Source of the DNA: CAZUZS01 sp964624795
GTDB lineage: Bacteria; Calditrichota; Calditrichia; RBG-13-44-9
Reading direction: 5' to 3'
Length of the DNA stretch: 64,000 nt
Assembly: GCA_964624795.1 (NCBI GenBank)
Contig: CAZUZS010000005.1
Location: forward strand, 1-64,000
Part shown: positions 34,334 to 43,880 of the stretch, in pieces
How positions within the stretch are numbered: position 1 is the stretch's first letter
How the letters are laid out: every line of letters starts with the position of its first letter
The notes under the pieces: generated by a model
Database searches by the model: none
Told to the model about the DNA's origin: nothing
Seen by the model: only the letters and a program-made list of their open reading frames with translations
Program-made: the position numbers and the translations under genes

Positions 34334-36592
34334 TCACATATTGCCAAAGATGTTTTGTAACAGTACGGCGAATTCCGGAAAACCCCTCAGCTTGTCGAGC
34401 ACGGGATCTACCTTCAAATAGACGAGCAAATAAGCGCGTTCTTCATAAGCCCTCTCCAGTGAATTTATTGCTGAAGCGGCGTCACCAAGACCAGCATAAA
34501 GCGTAGCCAGATCGTAAGCAGAAACGTGCGCCTTTTTTGAAGAATCGAGCAGATTTTCCAGAACGTTGGCTGCAACGTCCGGATGCCCGGCCAGCGCGTT
34601 GGCGTTGCCAAACATGGCCAACATATTTGTGCTGTCCCCGTAAAATTTTAGGGCTATCTTAAAGTGTTCTATTGCCTTTTCGTACAATCCCTTCTGCACA
34701 TAAGCCTGACCAAGAAACATATTTGTCACGGCATAATTAGGATCCATCTCCAGCGTCTTCAGATAAACCTCGATGGCTTTGTCAAAATTCCTGGAGAAAT
34801 AGTGCGTTAAGCCAACCGTGGTGTTGATCACCAGCGATACCGGATCCAGGTGCAACGCCTGCTCGATTTCTTCGGCTGCTTCCCGGAAACGGCCCGCGGG
34901 CACAAGAAAATTGATGGCGTACCAGTGGTGGGCGGTGGGGTATGCCGGATTCAATTCGATCCCGCGTCTGAACTCCTGCTCTGCCTTTGCCCAGTCCCAA
35001 TCATAAACGGAAGAGATGCAGCCCAACGAGATGTGAGCTTCGGCGAGCATGTCGTCCAATTGAAGCGCTTTTTCGGCGGCGCTTTTTGCTTTTGGAAACA
35101 CCTCCGTAGTTGGGTAAGCGCCGTAAAATCCCAGGGTGGTGTAGGTGTCCGCCAGGCCGGCGTAGGCCAGGGCATAGTTGGAATCGATCTTTATTGCGTG
35201 ATTATAATGATCGATGCTTTTATTCAGAAATTCCACCGTGCGCTTATTCCAGTAGAAACGTCCTTTCAGATATGTATTGTATGCTTCCACATTATCTGTG
35301 TAGCGCTTCATCAGATGGGCTTCATCAACGCCAATCAGTTTGATTTTCAGCGCGCCCACTACTGCCTGAGAGATTTCATCCTGAATCGCGAAAATATCGT
35401 CCATCTGCCGGTCGAATTTCTCTGCCCAAAGCAGAACTCCGTCTGCAACACTGACCAGGCGGATCGCAATGCGAAGTTTATTGCCGCTCTTTTGAACGCT
35501 TCCTTCCAGAATCGTTTGAACATTCAACTGCCGGCCGATACCGGCAAAATCTTCCTGTTCTTTTTTGAACCGGAAGGCTGAATTACGGGCCACAACCCGC
35601 AGGCCTTCCACTCTGCTCAGGGTATTTATAATTTCCTCTGTGAGGCCGTCGCAAAAATATTCCTGATCTTTCTCGGGGCTGATGTCATTAAGCGGCAGAA
35701 CAACAATGGATGGCGTTTGCGGAACGGGAGATAAATCAATCCGGGTTTTCTCCGGTATCTCTTTTCCTCCCTCCAGAAGCCTCAGATCCTGCGCCATCTC
35801 CATCGCCTGATGATATCGGTCCCCCGGATCTTTCGCTAAGGCTTTTTCCACAACGCCCTGCAGCCCGGCGGAGATATTGGACCGGATTGCGGACAGGGGC
35901 TGTGGCTGCTCATTTATGATAGCGTACATCATCGTTAAGTCATTATCACCCTTGAAGGGTAGCTGGCACGTCAGCATTTCGTATAGCATAACTCCCATAG
36001 CCCAGATATCGACGCGATGGTCGATATCCTGCCCGCTTGCCTGCTCCGGAGACATGTAACGAGGGGTTCCCAGAATGTTGCCCGGCCGGGTGATTTGCTT
36101 TGTATTCTTGAGCTTGGCGATGCCAAAATCCAGAATCTTTACAACCCCATCTATGGTCAGGATAATATTGTCCGGCTTAATGTCCCGGTGAATGATGCCG
36201 TTGTCGTGTGCTTTGCTCAAGCCCTCGAGAATCTGAATGCTGATCTGAATCGCTTCCTGCACCGAAAGCAGGCCGCGGGATATTTTTTGTCGGAGTGTTT
36301 CACCTTCGTAACAAGCCATGGAAATGAACACCTGGCCCTCTTCGGTTTCATCTATTTCATAAATGGTGCAAATATTCGGATGATCGAGCGCTGATGTCGT
36401 TTTGGCTTCCTGGATAAAACGCTCCTTTTCGTCCTCATCCAACCCAACCTGCGGCGGTAGGAATTTGAGAGCAACGAACCGGTCGAGCTTCAGATCCTGC
36501 GCTTTATACACAATCCCCATTCCGCCGACACCTAACTTCTCGACGATCTTGTAATGGGAAATTTCCTGTTCCGGTTTTACTTTTAAATGCAT
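34334..36592 (-). CDS. Ser/Thr protein kinase with TolB-like and TPR domains
   Basis: 752 residues. An N-terminal Hanks-type kinase domain (about 12-270) is complete: glycine loop GVGGMGIVYKAQD, K43 in ALKFLP, HRDIKPDNII, DFGIAKL and the activation-segment motif TPRYMSPEQASG. No membrane helix follows. Residues about 296-430 are a TolB N-terminal-like domain (PSIVVLPLNDIS, YFCDGLTEEIINTLS), and the C-terminal half is a run of TPR repeats for protein binding. This layout is common in Acidobacteria, KSB1 and related phyla. The downstream gene product has an FHA domain and is a likely target or effector. Confidence 0.94.
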   Translation of the reverse strand: MHLKVKPEQEISHYKIVEKLGVGGMGIVYKAQDLKLDRFVALKFLPPQVGLDEDEKERFIQEAKTTSALDHPNICTIYEIDETEEGQVFISMACYEGETLRQKISRGLLSVQEAIQISIQILEGLSKAHDNGIIHRDIKPDNIILTIDGVVKILDFGIAKLKNTKQITRPGNILGTPRYMSPEQASGQDIDHRVDIWAMGVMLYEMLTCQLPFKGDNDLTMMYAIINEQPQPLSAIRSNISAGLQGVVEKALAKDPGDRYHQAMEMAQDLRLLEGGKEIPEKTRIDLSPVPQTPSIVVLPLNDISPEKDQEYFCDGLTEEIINTLSRVEGLRVVARNSAFRFKKEQEDFAGIGRQLNVQTILEGSVQKSGNKLRIAIRLVSVADGVLLWAEKFDRQMDDIFAIQDEISQAVVGALKIKLIGVDEAHLMKRYTDNVEAYNTYLKGRFYWNKRTVEFLNKSIDHYNHAIKIDSNYALAYAGLADTYTTLGFYGAYPTTEVFPKAKSAAEKALQLDDMLAEAHISLGCISSVYDWDWAKAEQEFRRGIELNPAYPTAHHWYAINFLVPAGRFREAAEEIEQALHLDPVSLVINTTVGLTHYFSRNFDKAIEVYLKTLEMDPNYAVTNMFLGQAYVQKGLYEKAIEHFKIALKFYGDSTNMLAMFGNANALAGHPDVAANVLENLLDSSKKAHVSAYDLATLYAGLGDAASAINSLERAYEERAYLLVYLKVDPVLDKLRGFPEFAVLLQNIFGNM

Positions 36593-36913
36593 GTAGATAT
36601 CTCAGAAATCCTGTTGAAAAATTGGCGCCCATTTACGGTCAGGTCAAACCGGGAGAGCCGAAAATCTTTGCCGCGATCGGCTGAATCCTTTGTTGATTTA
36701 TCCTGGTCTTGCTAAAATCCCAACCGACCCTAATATCGCTTTAGAAACGCCTGATTAGAATTTAATAAAAAAATGGAGGATTGCTATTAAAAACTTATGA
36801 AGGAGGGAAATGCAAAACGATTTATGGCATCATGTCGCTTTCGTTGCTGGCGGAAAACCGGCGATGATTCGCAACACTCGATGTTGCGAGCCGGCCTGCT
36901 GGTAAAGTTGCTG
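36593..36913. other. Intergenic stretch upstream of the kinase gene
   Basis: About 320 bases. It must contain the kinase promoter (minus strand). On the plus strand a 31-codon frame (36810-36905) has a good GGAGGG ribosome site, but nothing else supports it. The rest shows no recognisable signal. Confidence 0.4.
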
Positions 36914-36952
36914 AAAAAAAGGAGAAGACCGGGATGTCCCGGTTTTCTCCTT
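36914..36952 (-). terminator. Intrinsic terminator of the exported TPR gene
   Basis: On the minus strand AAGGAGAAAACCGGGA pairs with TCCCGGTCTTCTCCTT around a tiny loop, followed directly by a run of seven T. It begins about 20 bases after the stop at 36973. Confidence 0.9.
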
Positions 36953-36972
36953 ACGAGTGCACCCTGCGCATT

Positions 36973-38424
36973 TTACAGCGATGTCAGCATTTTCTTTGCT
37001 TTTGTCCGGATGAAGGCGTATTGCATGTTGTTCAGCGTGTTATGTCCGGCGGCCTTTTCGCATACGGCGCGGGTATTTTCATTGTCGCCTTTCGCGGAAT
37101 ATGCCTGGCTGAGCTGATATATAACGTAAGGATTCTGCTGATTTGCCTGTTTGAATTCCGCGATTGCCATATCATAATTTTTTTCATGCATGGCAATCAT
37201 ACCGTCCGCCTGGTGCGATAACCAGATTTGGAAAGTATTGCTAACCTTCTTCGCAGCCTTGCTGAATTCCATCGCCTTTTGCCTGGCAAGGTCAAGATTT
37301 CCCATCATCAGCGCAACCCGCGCTTCATTGTATAGCAAAATTCTGGCCGCGTTATCTTTGATTTCCTGCTTATGATCCGATTCCTGAATGATTTGATTTG
37401 CCTTTTGAAATAAATCCGACGCCTTGCTGTAATTACCCGATTCATAATAAATATTAGCCATGGTTTGTAGATCACCCGCCATCGCGGCGCTGTCGTTTAT
37501 CTTTTCTCCCATTGCATACTGTTTTTTCATCGTCTTAAGGGCATCTTCTGTGTTTCCTTCGTCCACATAGGATACTGTGGTCGCAAATAACGCCGCTCTT
37601 CGTTCGCCGTCATTGCGAGCCATTTCATATAGCCTTTCGAGCTCCTTGCGGGCTTCCTCATGCTTTCCCAAAAAATTGAGATTAGTTGCAATGCCGATAT
37701 GCGATGCAACAAAATTGGGATTGACAGACAGCGCCTTTCGGTATTGCTCGATAGAGGATTCCGCCTTCCCCATTTTCATCAGCAATTCTGCATAGGAATC
37801 GTAGGGGTTCGGATCGTCCGGAATCAATTCAATGTATTTTTTGAATGTCTTTTCCGCCGGATCATATTTTCCCAGAAATCGATAAGAATATCCGAGCTGG
37901 TTGTATGGCTGGGAGAATTCCGGATTGATATCGATTGCCTTTTCGTATTCTTCTATCGCCTTGTCGTATTCCTGCTGACCAAAATAGTGATTTCCCAGCA
38001 GGTTGTGTGTCCTCTCATCCCCCGGATACATTTTAACCAGCTTTTGAAAATATTCCCGCTGTTTCATGGGAAAACCGTTCACACCGGCGTTCGAACCTAA
38101 AATCCAGAGGCGTTCTCCCTCGGAGACCTTATCCGTTAACGATTTTGCCTTGTTCAGGCTCTCGAAAAACTCCCTGGCGGTGGGCTGCACAAAAGCCAGG
38201 TTCAAATATGCCATGGCAAAATCCGGATCCAACTCAACCGCCTTCTTATAAAATTCGATTGATTCCTGCCCCCGCAGTTTTTCGGAAAGTGCTCTCGCTT
38301 TCAAATAGCTGGTGAGCGCCTCCGAAGATTTAGCGGTTATTGGCACTTTTTCATCCGCTGGAAATGCCATTACCGACAACGCCAAAACCAACAGCAAAAT
38401 AACCATGAATTGATATTTCTTCAT
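36973..38424 (-). CDS. Exported tetratricopeptide-repeat protein
   Basis: 483 residues from ATG 38422-38424 (GGGGGTCATC upstream). A signal peptide (MKKYQFMVILLLVLALSVMAFPA) is followed by TPR repeats along most of the protein, for example ESIEFYKKAVELDPDFAMAYLNL, YDKAIEEYEKAIDINPEFSQPYNQLG and further copies. Such proteins assemble complexes in the periplasm. It resembles the TPR half of the neighbouring kinase family, but the two genes are separated by a terminator, so they are independent units. Confidence 0.9.
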   Translation of the reverse strand: MKKYQFMVILLLVLALSVMAFPADEKVPITAKSSEALTSYLKARALSEKLRGQESIEFYKKAVELDPDFAMAYLNLAFVQPTAREFFESLNKAKSLTDKVSEGERLWILGSNAGVNGFPMKQREYFQKLVKMYPGDERTHNLLGNHYFGQQEYDKAIEEYEKAIDINPEFSQPYNQLGYSYRFLGKYDPAEKTFKKYIELIPDDPNPYDSYAELLMKMGKAESSIEQYRKALSVNPNFVASHIGIATNLNFLGKHEEARKELERLYEMARNDGERRAALFATTVSYVDEGNTEDALKTMKKQYAMGEKINDSAAMAGDLQTMANIYYESGNYSKASDLFQKANQIIQESDHKQEIKDNAARILLYNEARVALMMGNLDLARQKAMEFSKAAKKVSNTFQIWLSHQADGMIAMHEKNYDMAIAEFKQANQQNPYVIYQLSQAYSAKGDNENTRAVCEKAAGHNTLNNMQYAFIRTKAKKMLTSL

Positions 38425-38582
38425 GATGACCCCCAATAAAGATTAATGTTTGAGACCTCTTTCCTGAGATTGGTTAATTGAATCCCCCGTGGATAAAACA
38501 TTGGCAGGAATACGGAAGGTTACAGAAAAGGTTGCTTTTCAGCCGGAGAGGAAAAGTAGATTTTGGGGAAGGATCGGATATG

Positions 38583-38621
38583 AAACGGCTGCAAATGCAA
38601 GACGCACCTGCAGCCCGTTTT
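38583..38621 (-). terminator. Hairpin after the C69 peptidase gene, possible terminator
   Basis: AAACGG-CTGCA and TGCAGCCCGTTT form an imperfect stem with one bulge, about 33 bases after the C69 stop. The T-run is short, so terminator function is uncertain. Confidence 0.4.
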
Positions 38622-38653
38622 GATAGTTCGCGATTGATGGAGGAGAAAGATTG

Positions 38654-40291
38654 CTAATGCGATTCGTTCGATTCCAGCTTCTTCATTTTAAAGTGGTCAC
38701 CGGTTTCGTCTACAATCCGGCGGTACCAGCTTTCGGGATAACCGGGATGGGTGACTTTCCCCAGCTCATTCTTCATGTTGCCGTCAAGATATTTGTAAAT
38801 CAGGAATTCACCTAATTTTTTCCAGCGCTTGGTAACAGTTTCCCCCTGCGCAACTGAATATTGGGTCAGATAATCGCGGGCCAGTTGCGGCGAGTTGTTG
38901 TACAGCGCCAGCGCGGCTTTATCGATTTCGGGTTGGTTTGACATAAAATTTCCTTCCAGCTCCCTTTGCACTTTCTGAATATCCTGAATCATGTCACTGT
39001 AGCGGCTGTACGCATAATTGGACACAAAATTGAATACCCAGAACGCGGACTCCCAGGAAAATTCGGAAAACGATCCGGTGCCAACCGCAAAACTTTTAGG
39101 GACTTCCCGGATGCCGCAATACATTGGGGTGTAAACCGTGCTGTAAGTATCATCCACCCCAAACCACAAAACGCCGCCGATTGGAGCAGGCAGCCAGGAC
39201 CGGGCCTGCGCCACAAACGAAAAACCGGTTTGCTGGGTGGAGGTTGCCCGTTCGTTACAATATGTGACACCATCAACTTTCCAGGTCAGCGGCCGCCACC
39301 GGTAGGGCAAGGCGTAAGGCCCGGCGCCGACATCTTTGGTCATATCGAAATCACTTCCCTCAAAGTGGTCGCGCATCAGCTCCATTACATCGTGAACGGA
39401 AAGTTTCTTGTCCGGCTTAATCCACAGGGGCATCGGCTCCGCACCTTTGATGCCTTTCACATAGTCCATGGAAAGATTTTGGGAAGGTGCCGCCCGCCGG
39501 AACATGCTCCACACCCGCGCCTCGCAAAAGCGCAGCGCACCGTAGTCGATGGGCGCATAAGTGTCGGCGAAACTAAACTCCTCGTCTTTTCCTGAGAAAT
39601 AGCCCTTCTCCCTGGCAAACGAAATCACATCCGGGGCGTACAAACAGTTTTCCTTATCATGCAAAGGGAACTGCCGAATACGAGCCTGGTTGGCGTGGGC
39701 GCAAACGTATCCGTCCGGGATGCGGCGTGCCACCCAAATGGCGCCCTTGTTGCCGGGCCCCTTCCCGATGATTTCGAAAATCCACACTTCATTGGGATCA
39801 GCGACCGACATCGATTCGCCCTCGCTGTAATAGCCGTACTCGGCAACAAGATCGGTCATCACCTTGATGGCTTCCCTGGCCGTTTTTGCCCGCTGCAGCG
39901 CGATGTACATCATGCTGCCATAATCCATGATGGCGGTGGAATCGACCAGCTCGTGACGCCCTCCGTAGGTGGTTTCGCCGATGGACACCTGATATTCATT
40001 CATGTTCCCCACAACGGAGTATGTTTTTTCCACTTGCTTTATCTGTCCCAGGTACTTTCCGGTGTCCCATTCATAAATATCCAGCATTTCGCCCGGCTGG
40101 TGCAGTGCGGCTGGTGTGTAATAAAGTTCACCGTAAAGCACATGAGAATCGGCGGCATAGGTAATCATGGTGGAGCCGTCGGCGCTGGCTCCTTTGGTGA
40201 TCAAAAAATTGGTGCAAGCCTTCAGCGGTGTAAAAATGGTCCCTGCAACCAAAGCAAATGAAAAAATCCATAGGCAGTATCTCTTTACCAT
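38654..40291 (-). CDS. C69-family (PepD-like) dipeptidase
   Basis: 545 residues. A signal-like N-terminus is followed by CTNFLITKGASADGST: C26 would be the catalytic N-terminal nucleophile freed by processing, as in U34/C69 peptidases of the Ntn fold. Further family segments are TYAADSH, EYQVSIGETTYGGR, GESMSVADPNEVWIFEIIGKG and YGALRFCEARVW. It hydrolyses dipeptides, probably in the periplasm. Start ATG 40289-40291 follows GGGAGAACGAAAGA. It is followed by a weak hairpin. Confidence 0.92.
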   Translation of the reverse strand: MVKRYCLWIFSFALVAGTIFTPLKACTNFLITKGASADGSTMITYAADSHVLYGELYYTPAALHQPGEMLDIYEWDTGKYLGQIKQVEKTYSVVGNMNEYQVSIGETTYGGRHELVDSTAIMDYGSMMYIALQRAKTAREAIKVMTDLVAEYGYYSEGESMSVADPNEVWIFEIIGKGPGNKGAIWVARRIPDGYVCAHANQARIRQFPLHDKENCLYAPDVISFAREKGYFSGKDEEFSFADTYAPIDYGALRFCEARVWSMFRRAAPSQNLSMDYVKGIKGAEPMPLWIKPDKKLSVHDVMELMRDHFEGSDFDMTKDVGAGPYALPYRWRPLTWKVDGVTYCNERATSTQQTGFSFVAQARSWLPAPIGGVLWFGVDDTYSTVYTPMYCGIREVPKSFAVGTGSFSEFSWESAFWVFNFVSNYAYSRYSDMIQDIQKVQRELEGNFMSNQPEIDKAALALYNNSPQLARDYLTQYSVAQGETVTKRWKKLGEFLIYKYLDGNMKNELGKVTHPGYPESWYRRIVDETGDHFKMKKLESNESH

Positions 40292-40384
40292 TCTTTCGTT
40301 CTCCCACTTTATCTTTATTAAATAGAGGATGTCTTCGGATTTCTTTCTTCCGGCAGCGGCAAATGGTCCTGCCGGAATCCGATC

Positions 40385-41377
40385 TCAACCTTTCAGAATG
40401 TCCTCGATTTTATTAAACTCGTCCTGCGAAAAATGCAGGTTATCCAGTGCCGCCACATTATCTTCAATTTGCCGGACGGAGCTGGCGCCTACCAGCACCG
40501 ATGTAATCGCTGACTGGCGCAGAATCCAAGCAACGCTCATCTGGGCCAGGGTTTGGCTCCGCTGTTTTGCCAGCTCATTAAGCCGGCGCGCTTTGGAGAT
40601 TTTGTCATCGGTGAGGTCGTTCGGTTGAAGAAAACTATCGCTTCGCGAAGCGCGGGAGCCGCCGGGAATGCCATCCAGATATTTGTCTGTTAGGATGCCT
40701 TGCGCTAACGGTGAAAAGGCGATACCGCCGATACCTTCTTCTTGCAAAGTATCGAGAAGACCGTTTTCGATCCAGCGATCGAACATGTTGTAAGATGGCT
40801 GGTGAATGAGGCAGGGTGTTCCCAGGTCGCGCAAAATTTTGGCTGCCTGGCGGGTAAGCTCGGGCGGGTATTGCGAAATACCCACATAAAGCGCCCGGCC
40901 GCTCCGCACAATGTGATCCAGGGCCGACATGGTTTCTTCGAGCGGTGTTTCCGGGTCTGGGCGATGATGGTAGAAAATGTCCACATAATCCAGCCCCATT
41001 CGCCCCAGGCTCTGGTCAAGGCTGGCTATCAGGTATTTGCGCGAGCCGAAGTTCCCGTAGGGGCCGGGCCACATGTCCCATCCCGCCTTGCTGGAAATCA
41101 CCAGCTCGTCCCGGTAACCGGCAAAATCCTTTGCGAAAATACGTCCGAAATTCTCTTCCGCCGAGCCGTAGGGAGGGCCGTAATTATTGGCCAGATCGAA
41201 ATGCGTGATTCCCAGGTCGAAAGCCCGCCGCAGGATAGATCTGCCGTTTTCGAAAACATCATTGCCGCCGAAGTTGTGCCAGAGACCGAGAGAGACAGCC
41301 GGCAATTTCAGACCGCTGCAGCCGCAGCGATTATATTTCATTTTGTCGTACCGATTGGGTAATGGGAATTCGCTCAT
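40385..41377 (-). CDS. Aldo/keto reductase (YghZ-like)
   Basis: 330 residues of the AKR barrel fold. Visible family features are LPAVSLGLWHNFG, the catalytic Asp and Tyr in THFDLANNYGPPYGSAEENFG, the catalytic Lys in ISSKAG, and the His in DIFYHHRPD; NADPH contacts lie in the C-terminal GASSVRQIEDNV. The pattern is closest to YghZ/Gpr-type reductases acting on aldehydes such as methylglyoxal. Start ATG 41375-41377 follows GGAGGCCATT. It lies 93 bases upstream of the C69 gene on the same strand. Confidence 0.94.
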   Translation of the reverse strand: MSEFPLPNRYDKMKYNRCGCSGLKLPAVSLGLWHNFGGNDVFENGRSILRRAFDLGITHFDLANNYGPPYGSAEENFGRIFAKDFAGYRDELVISSKAGWDMWPGPYGNFGSRKYLIASLDQSLGRMGLDYVDIFYHHRPDPETPLEETMSALDHIVRSGRALYVGISQYPPELTRQAAKILRDLGTPCLIHQPSYNMFDRWIENGLLDTLQEEGIGGIAFSPLAQGILTDKYLDGIPGGSRASRSDSFLQPNDLTDDKISKARRLNELAKQRSQTLAQMSVAWILRQSAITSVLVGASSVRQIEDNVAALDNLHFSQDEFNKIEDILKG

Positions 41378-41662
41378 AATGGCCTCCGATTTTGATTCGA
41401 TCTCGCATCCTGATCTTGTGGCGCAATTAAAATATTAAAAAACAAAAACCTACTTCTGTCCCTCCCCAGGATAAACTTCTCATTCCATCTTAACTTCCGG
41501 GATACTTCATGCCCGGATATCTGAGATCCCGGGTAAGATTAATAACATATAAAATTAGCGATTCAAAATGAAAAAGAAGAATGTTGGTAACCGCTGCTTT
41601 GGGATGCTGGCGTTTAATCCTTTGACTTGCTTCGCCTGCAAAGAATAGATAAAATTCGCCCC

Positions 41663-43036
41663 ATGAATGAGCAAAAGAGTACGCTTTCATTTAAACAGAT
41701 TTTTGTTTTCTGGATGCCGCTTGCTGCTACATGGCTGATGATGGCTGCGGAGGGGCCTTTTCTGGCTGCGGTTATTGCCCGCCTGGCAGATCCCAAATAT
41801 AACCTCGCGGCATATGGTGTGGCTTACGCCTTTGCGCTTATCGTGGAAGCGCCAATCATCATGATGATGAGTGCATCTACCGCGCTGGTAAAAGACAAGC
41901 ATTCCTTTCTCCGGCTAAGAAATTTCACTTATGCCTTGAACGGCATCCTGACCCTGGGCATGATTATTTTGGTCATCCCGCCGGTTTTTTATTTTATCAC
42001 CGGCAATTTAATCGGCCTGCCGGAAGATGTATCCCGGCTGACCCACAACGCCTGCATCATTCTTTTGCCATGGCCCGGCGCTATCGGATACCGCCGCTTT
42101 TACCAGGGAATTCTCATCCGGGCCAATCTTACCCGCCGGGTCGCTTACGGCACCATCGTGCGATTAAGCTCCATGGCAGCAACCGCAACCATTCTTTACC
42201 TGTTATTCCGAACCGAGGGGGCGGTAGTGGGTGCGGCCGCGCTTTCCGCCGGCGTCACCATGGAAGCTATCGCCAGCCGGTTGATGGCCTATTCGCCGGT
42301 AAAAAGGCTGCGGCTCCAACCGGAGACAATCGCTGCGAAGGACGCCCCCCTCACTTATGGAGCAATTACAAAATTTTATTATCCGCTCGCGCTAACCTCC
42401 ATTCTGGCACTGGGTGTCCAGCCAATGGTCACCTTCTTTGTGGGGCAGAGCAGGATGGCAATTGAGTCGCTTGCCGTGCTGCCTGTTTTAACCTCTCTGG
42501 TATTCATTTTTCGCAGTGTCGGGCTCTCCTTCCAGGAAGTGGGGATTGCCCTGATGGGGGAGAACAACGAGGGCTATTTGCCGCTGAGAAATTTTGCTTC
42601 TATGTTGGGAATCATTGTAGTTGGACTGCTGGGAATTATTGCGTTCACACCGTTTTCTTTTTTCTGGTTTAACACTGTTTCGGGTCTTTCTTTAAACCTT
42701 ACCCGCTTTGCGATTCCACCAACCCGGGTCATGGTGCTGATGCCGGGTCTCACACTACTGCTTGCCTTTCAGCGGGCACTATTGGTAAGCAACAACAAAA
42801 CAGCTCCCATAACAATGGCAACATCAATTGAGGTAGTGGGAATTGTGTGTATGCTGGTTCTGACCATAAACCACCTTGATATGGTTGGGGCCCTGGCAGC
42901 ATCGCTGGCTTTTGTGGTTGGCCGGCTGTGTGCCAATGGCTATCTATTCGTGCCCTATTTTAAAGTGCTAAGAAAATACCAGCCCAAGCCTTTAGTTTTG
43001 GTGAAGCCGGCAGAAAATCCAAACCAGCCGAAATAG
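41663..43036 (+). CDS. ANKH-like multi-spanning membrane exporter (MOP superfamily)
   Basis: 457 residues from ATG 41663 (the only longer start is TTG 36 bases earlier). About twelve membrane helices in two similar halves, with WMPLAATWLMMAAEGPFLAAVIARL near the start and NLAAYGVAYAFALIVEAPIIMM following. This pattern recalls bacterial homologues of the vertebrate progressive ankylosis protein ANKH, which lie in the MATE/MurJ (MOP) fold. ANKH exports pyrophosphate/ATP or citrate; the substrate here is unknown. First gene of the plus-strand block; no gene cluster partner is evident. Confidence 0.75.
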   Translation: MNEQKSTLSFKQIFVFWMPLAATWLMMAAEGPFLAAVIARLADPKYNLAAYGVAYAFALIVEAPIIMMMSASTALVKDKHSFLRLRNFTYALNGILTLGMIILVIPPVFYFITGNLIGLPEDVSRLTHNACIILLPWPGAIGYRRFYQGILIRANLTRRVAYGTIVRLSSMAATATILYLLFRTEGAVVGAAALSAGVTMEAIASRLMAYSPVKRLRLQPETIAAKDAPLTYGAITKFYYPLALTSILALGVQPMVTFFVGQSRMAIESLAVLPVLTSLVFIFRSVGLSFQEVGIALMGENNEGYLPLRNFASMLGIIVVGLLGIIAFTPFSFFWFNTVSGLSLNLTRFAIPPTRVMVLMPGLTLLLAFQRALLVSNNKTAPITMATSIEVVGIVCMLVLTINHLDMVGALAASLAFVVGRLCANGYLFVPYFKVLRKYQPKPLVLVKPAENPNQPK

Positions 43037-43134
43037 GTCGGCTTGCCGCTGAAAAATTTCTCATTTTTTATTCCTCACAACGAAATAAAACCCTTAAATT
43101 TAAAGTCGCGGAGCTGAAACGGAAGAGCGATCTC

Positions 43135-43629
43135 ATGTGGAAAAATAGTGACAAAGCCCTGGTCTATCTGGCGGGTGCCATCGAAAACGCCCCTAATGGC
43201 GGCGCGGGCTGGCGGGAAGAAATGTCGGTTTTCCTGACCGAAAGTTTACATCAGGCTGTCTTCAATCCGGTGCTGGAAGAGAACCATGTGCTCACTCCTC
43301 ATGAATTCCGCAATTTCCGAAAATGGAAAAAGAGCGACCCCGAAAAATTCCGCCAGGTGGTTCATAAAATTATCAAAACCGATTTGGACATGCTTATTAA
43401 TCGCGTGGACTATATTATTTGCCTGTGGGACGAATATGTGCTCAACGGCGGCGGAACACACGGGGAATTGACCGTGGCGCACCTGCACAATATTCCGGTT
43501 TATATGGTTTCGGAAATCCCGACAGAAAAAATGAGCAGTTGGATTTTAGGCTGCACAACACAGGTTTTTAGCGATTTTGAAGCGCTGAAGGCCTTTTTGA
43601 TGAACAAATACGATTCTTCAGGCATGTAA
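43135..43629 (+). CDS. Nucleoside 2-deoxyribosyltransferase-like protein
   Basis: 164 residues. VYLAGAIENAPNGGAGWRE at the N-terminus and VDYIICLWDEYVLNGGGTHGELTVAHLHNIPVY near the end give the fold signature of the nucleoside deoxyribosyltransferase family, with the Glu of GTHGE in the place of the catalytic nucleophile. Such enzymes swap bases on deoxyribose or hydrolyse nucleotide derivatives. The insert between is richer in charged residues than in standard enzymes, so the precise substrate is uncertain. It stands alone 98 bases after the exporter. Confidence 0.8.
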   Translation: MWKNSDKALVYLAGAIENAPNGGAGWREEMSVFLTESLHQAVFNPVLEENHVLTPHEFRNFRKWKKSDPEKFRQVVHKIIKTDLDMLINRVDYIICLWDEYVLNGGGTHGELTVAHLHNIPVYMVSEIPTEKMSSWILGCTTQVFSDFEALKAFLMNKYDSSGM

Positions 43630-43880
43630 TAATTCAGGCATGCAATTCAGTAGCGGAGGCGTGATGGATTGGATGCAATTCTTGCGAGAGATCGGCGAAG
43701 CAACGTTGACTGCCGGCTGGAGGGTATACATTCTGTCACAAGCTTGGTACCTCCGCATCTCCATTTTATGAATTTAGGGATCAAGTTTAAGAAATTAGAA
43801 TAGGTTAATGCTGTGCTTCATTAAATCAGAGTGAATTGGGATTAACTAAATGTTACCGGAAACATGAAAAGGAGGACGTT

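Noticed and set aside
36810..36905. 31-codon plus-strand frame with a strong GGAGGG ribosome site
   Set aside because: It is short, has no recognisable protein pattern, and lies opposite the 3' end of a well-supported minus-strand transcription unit.
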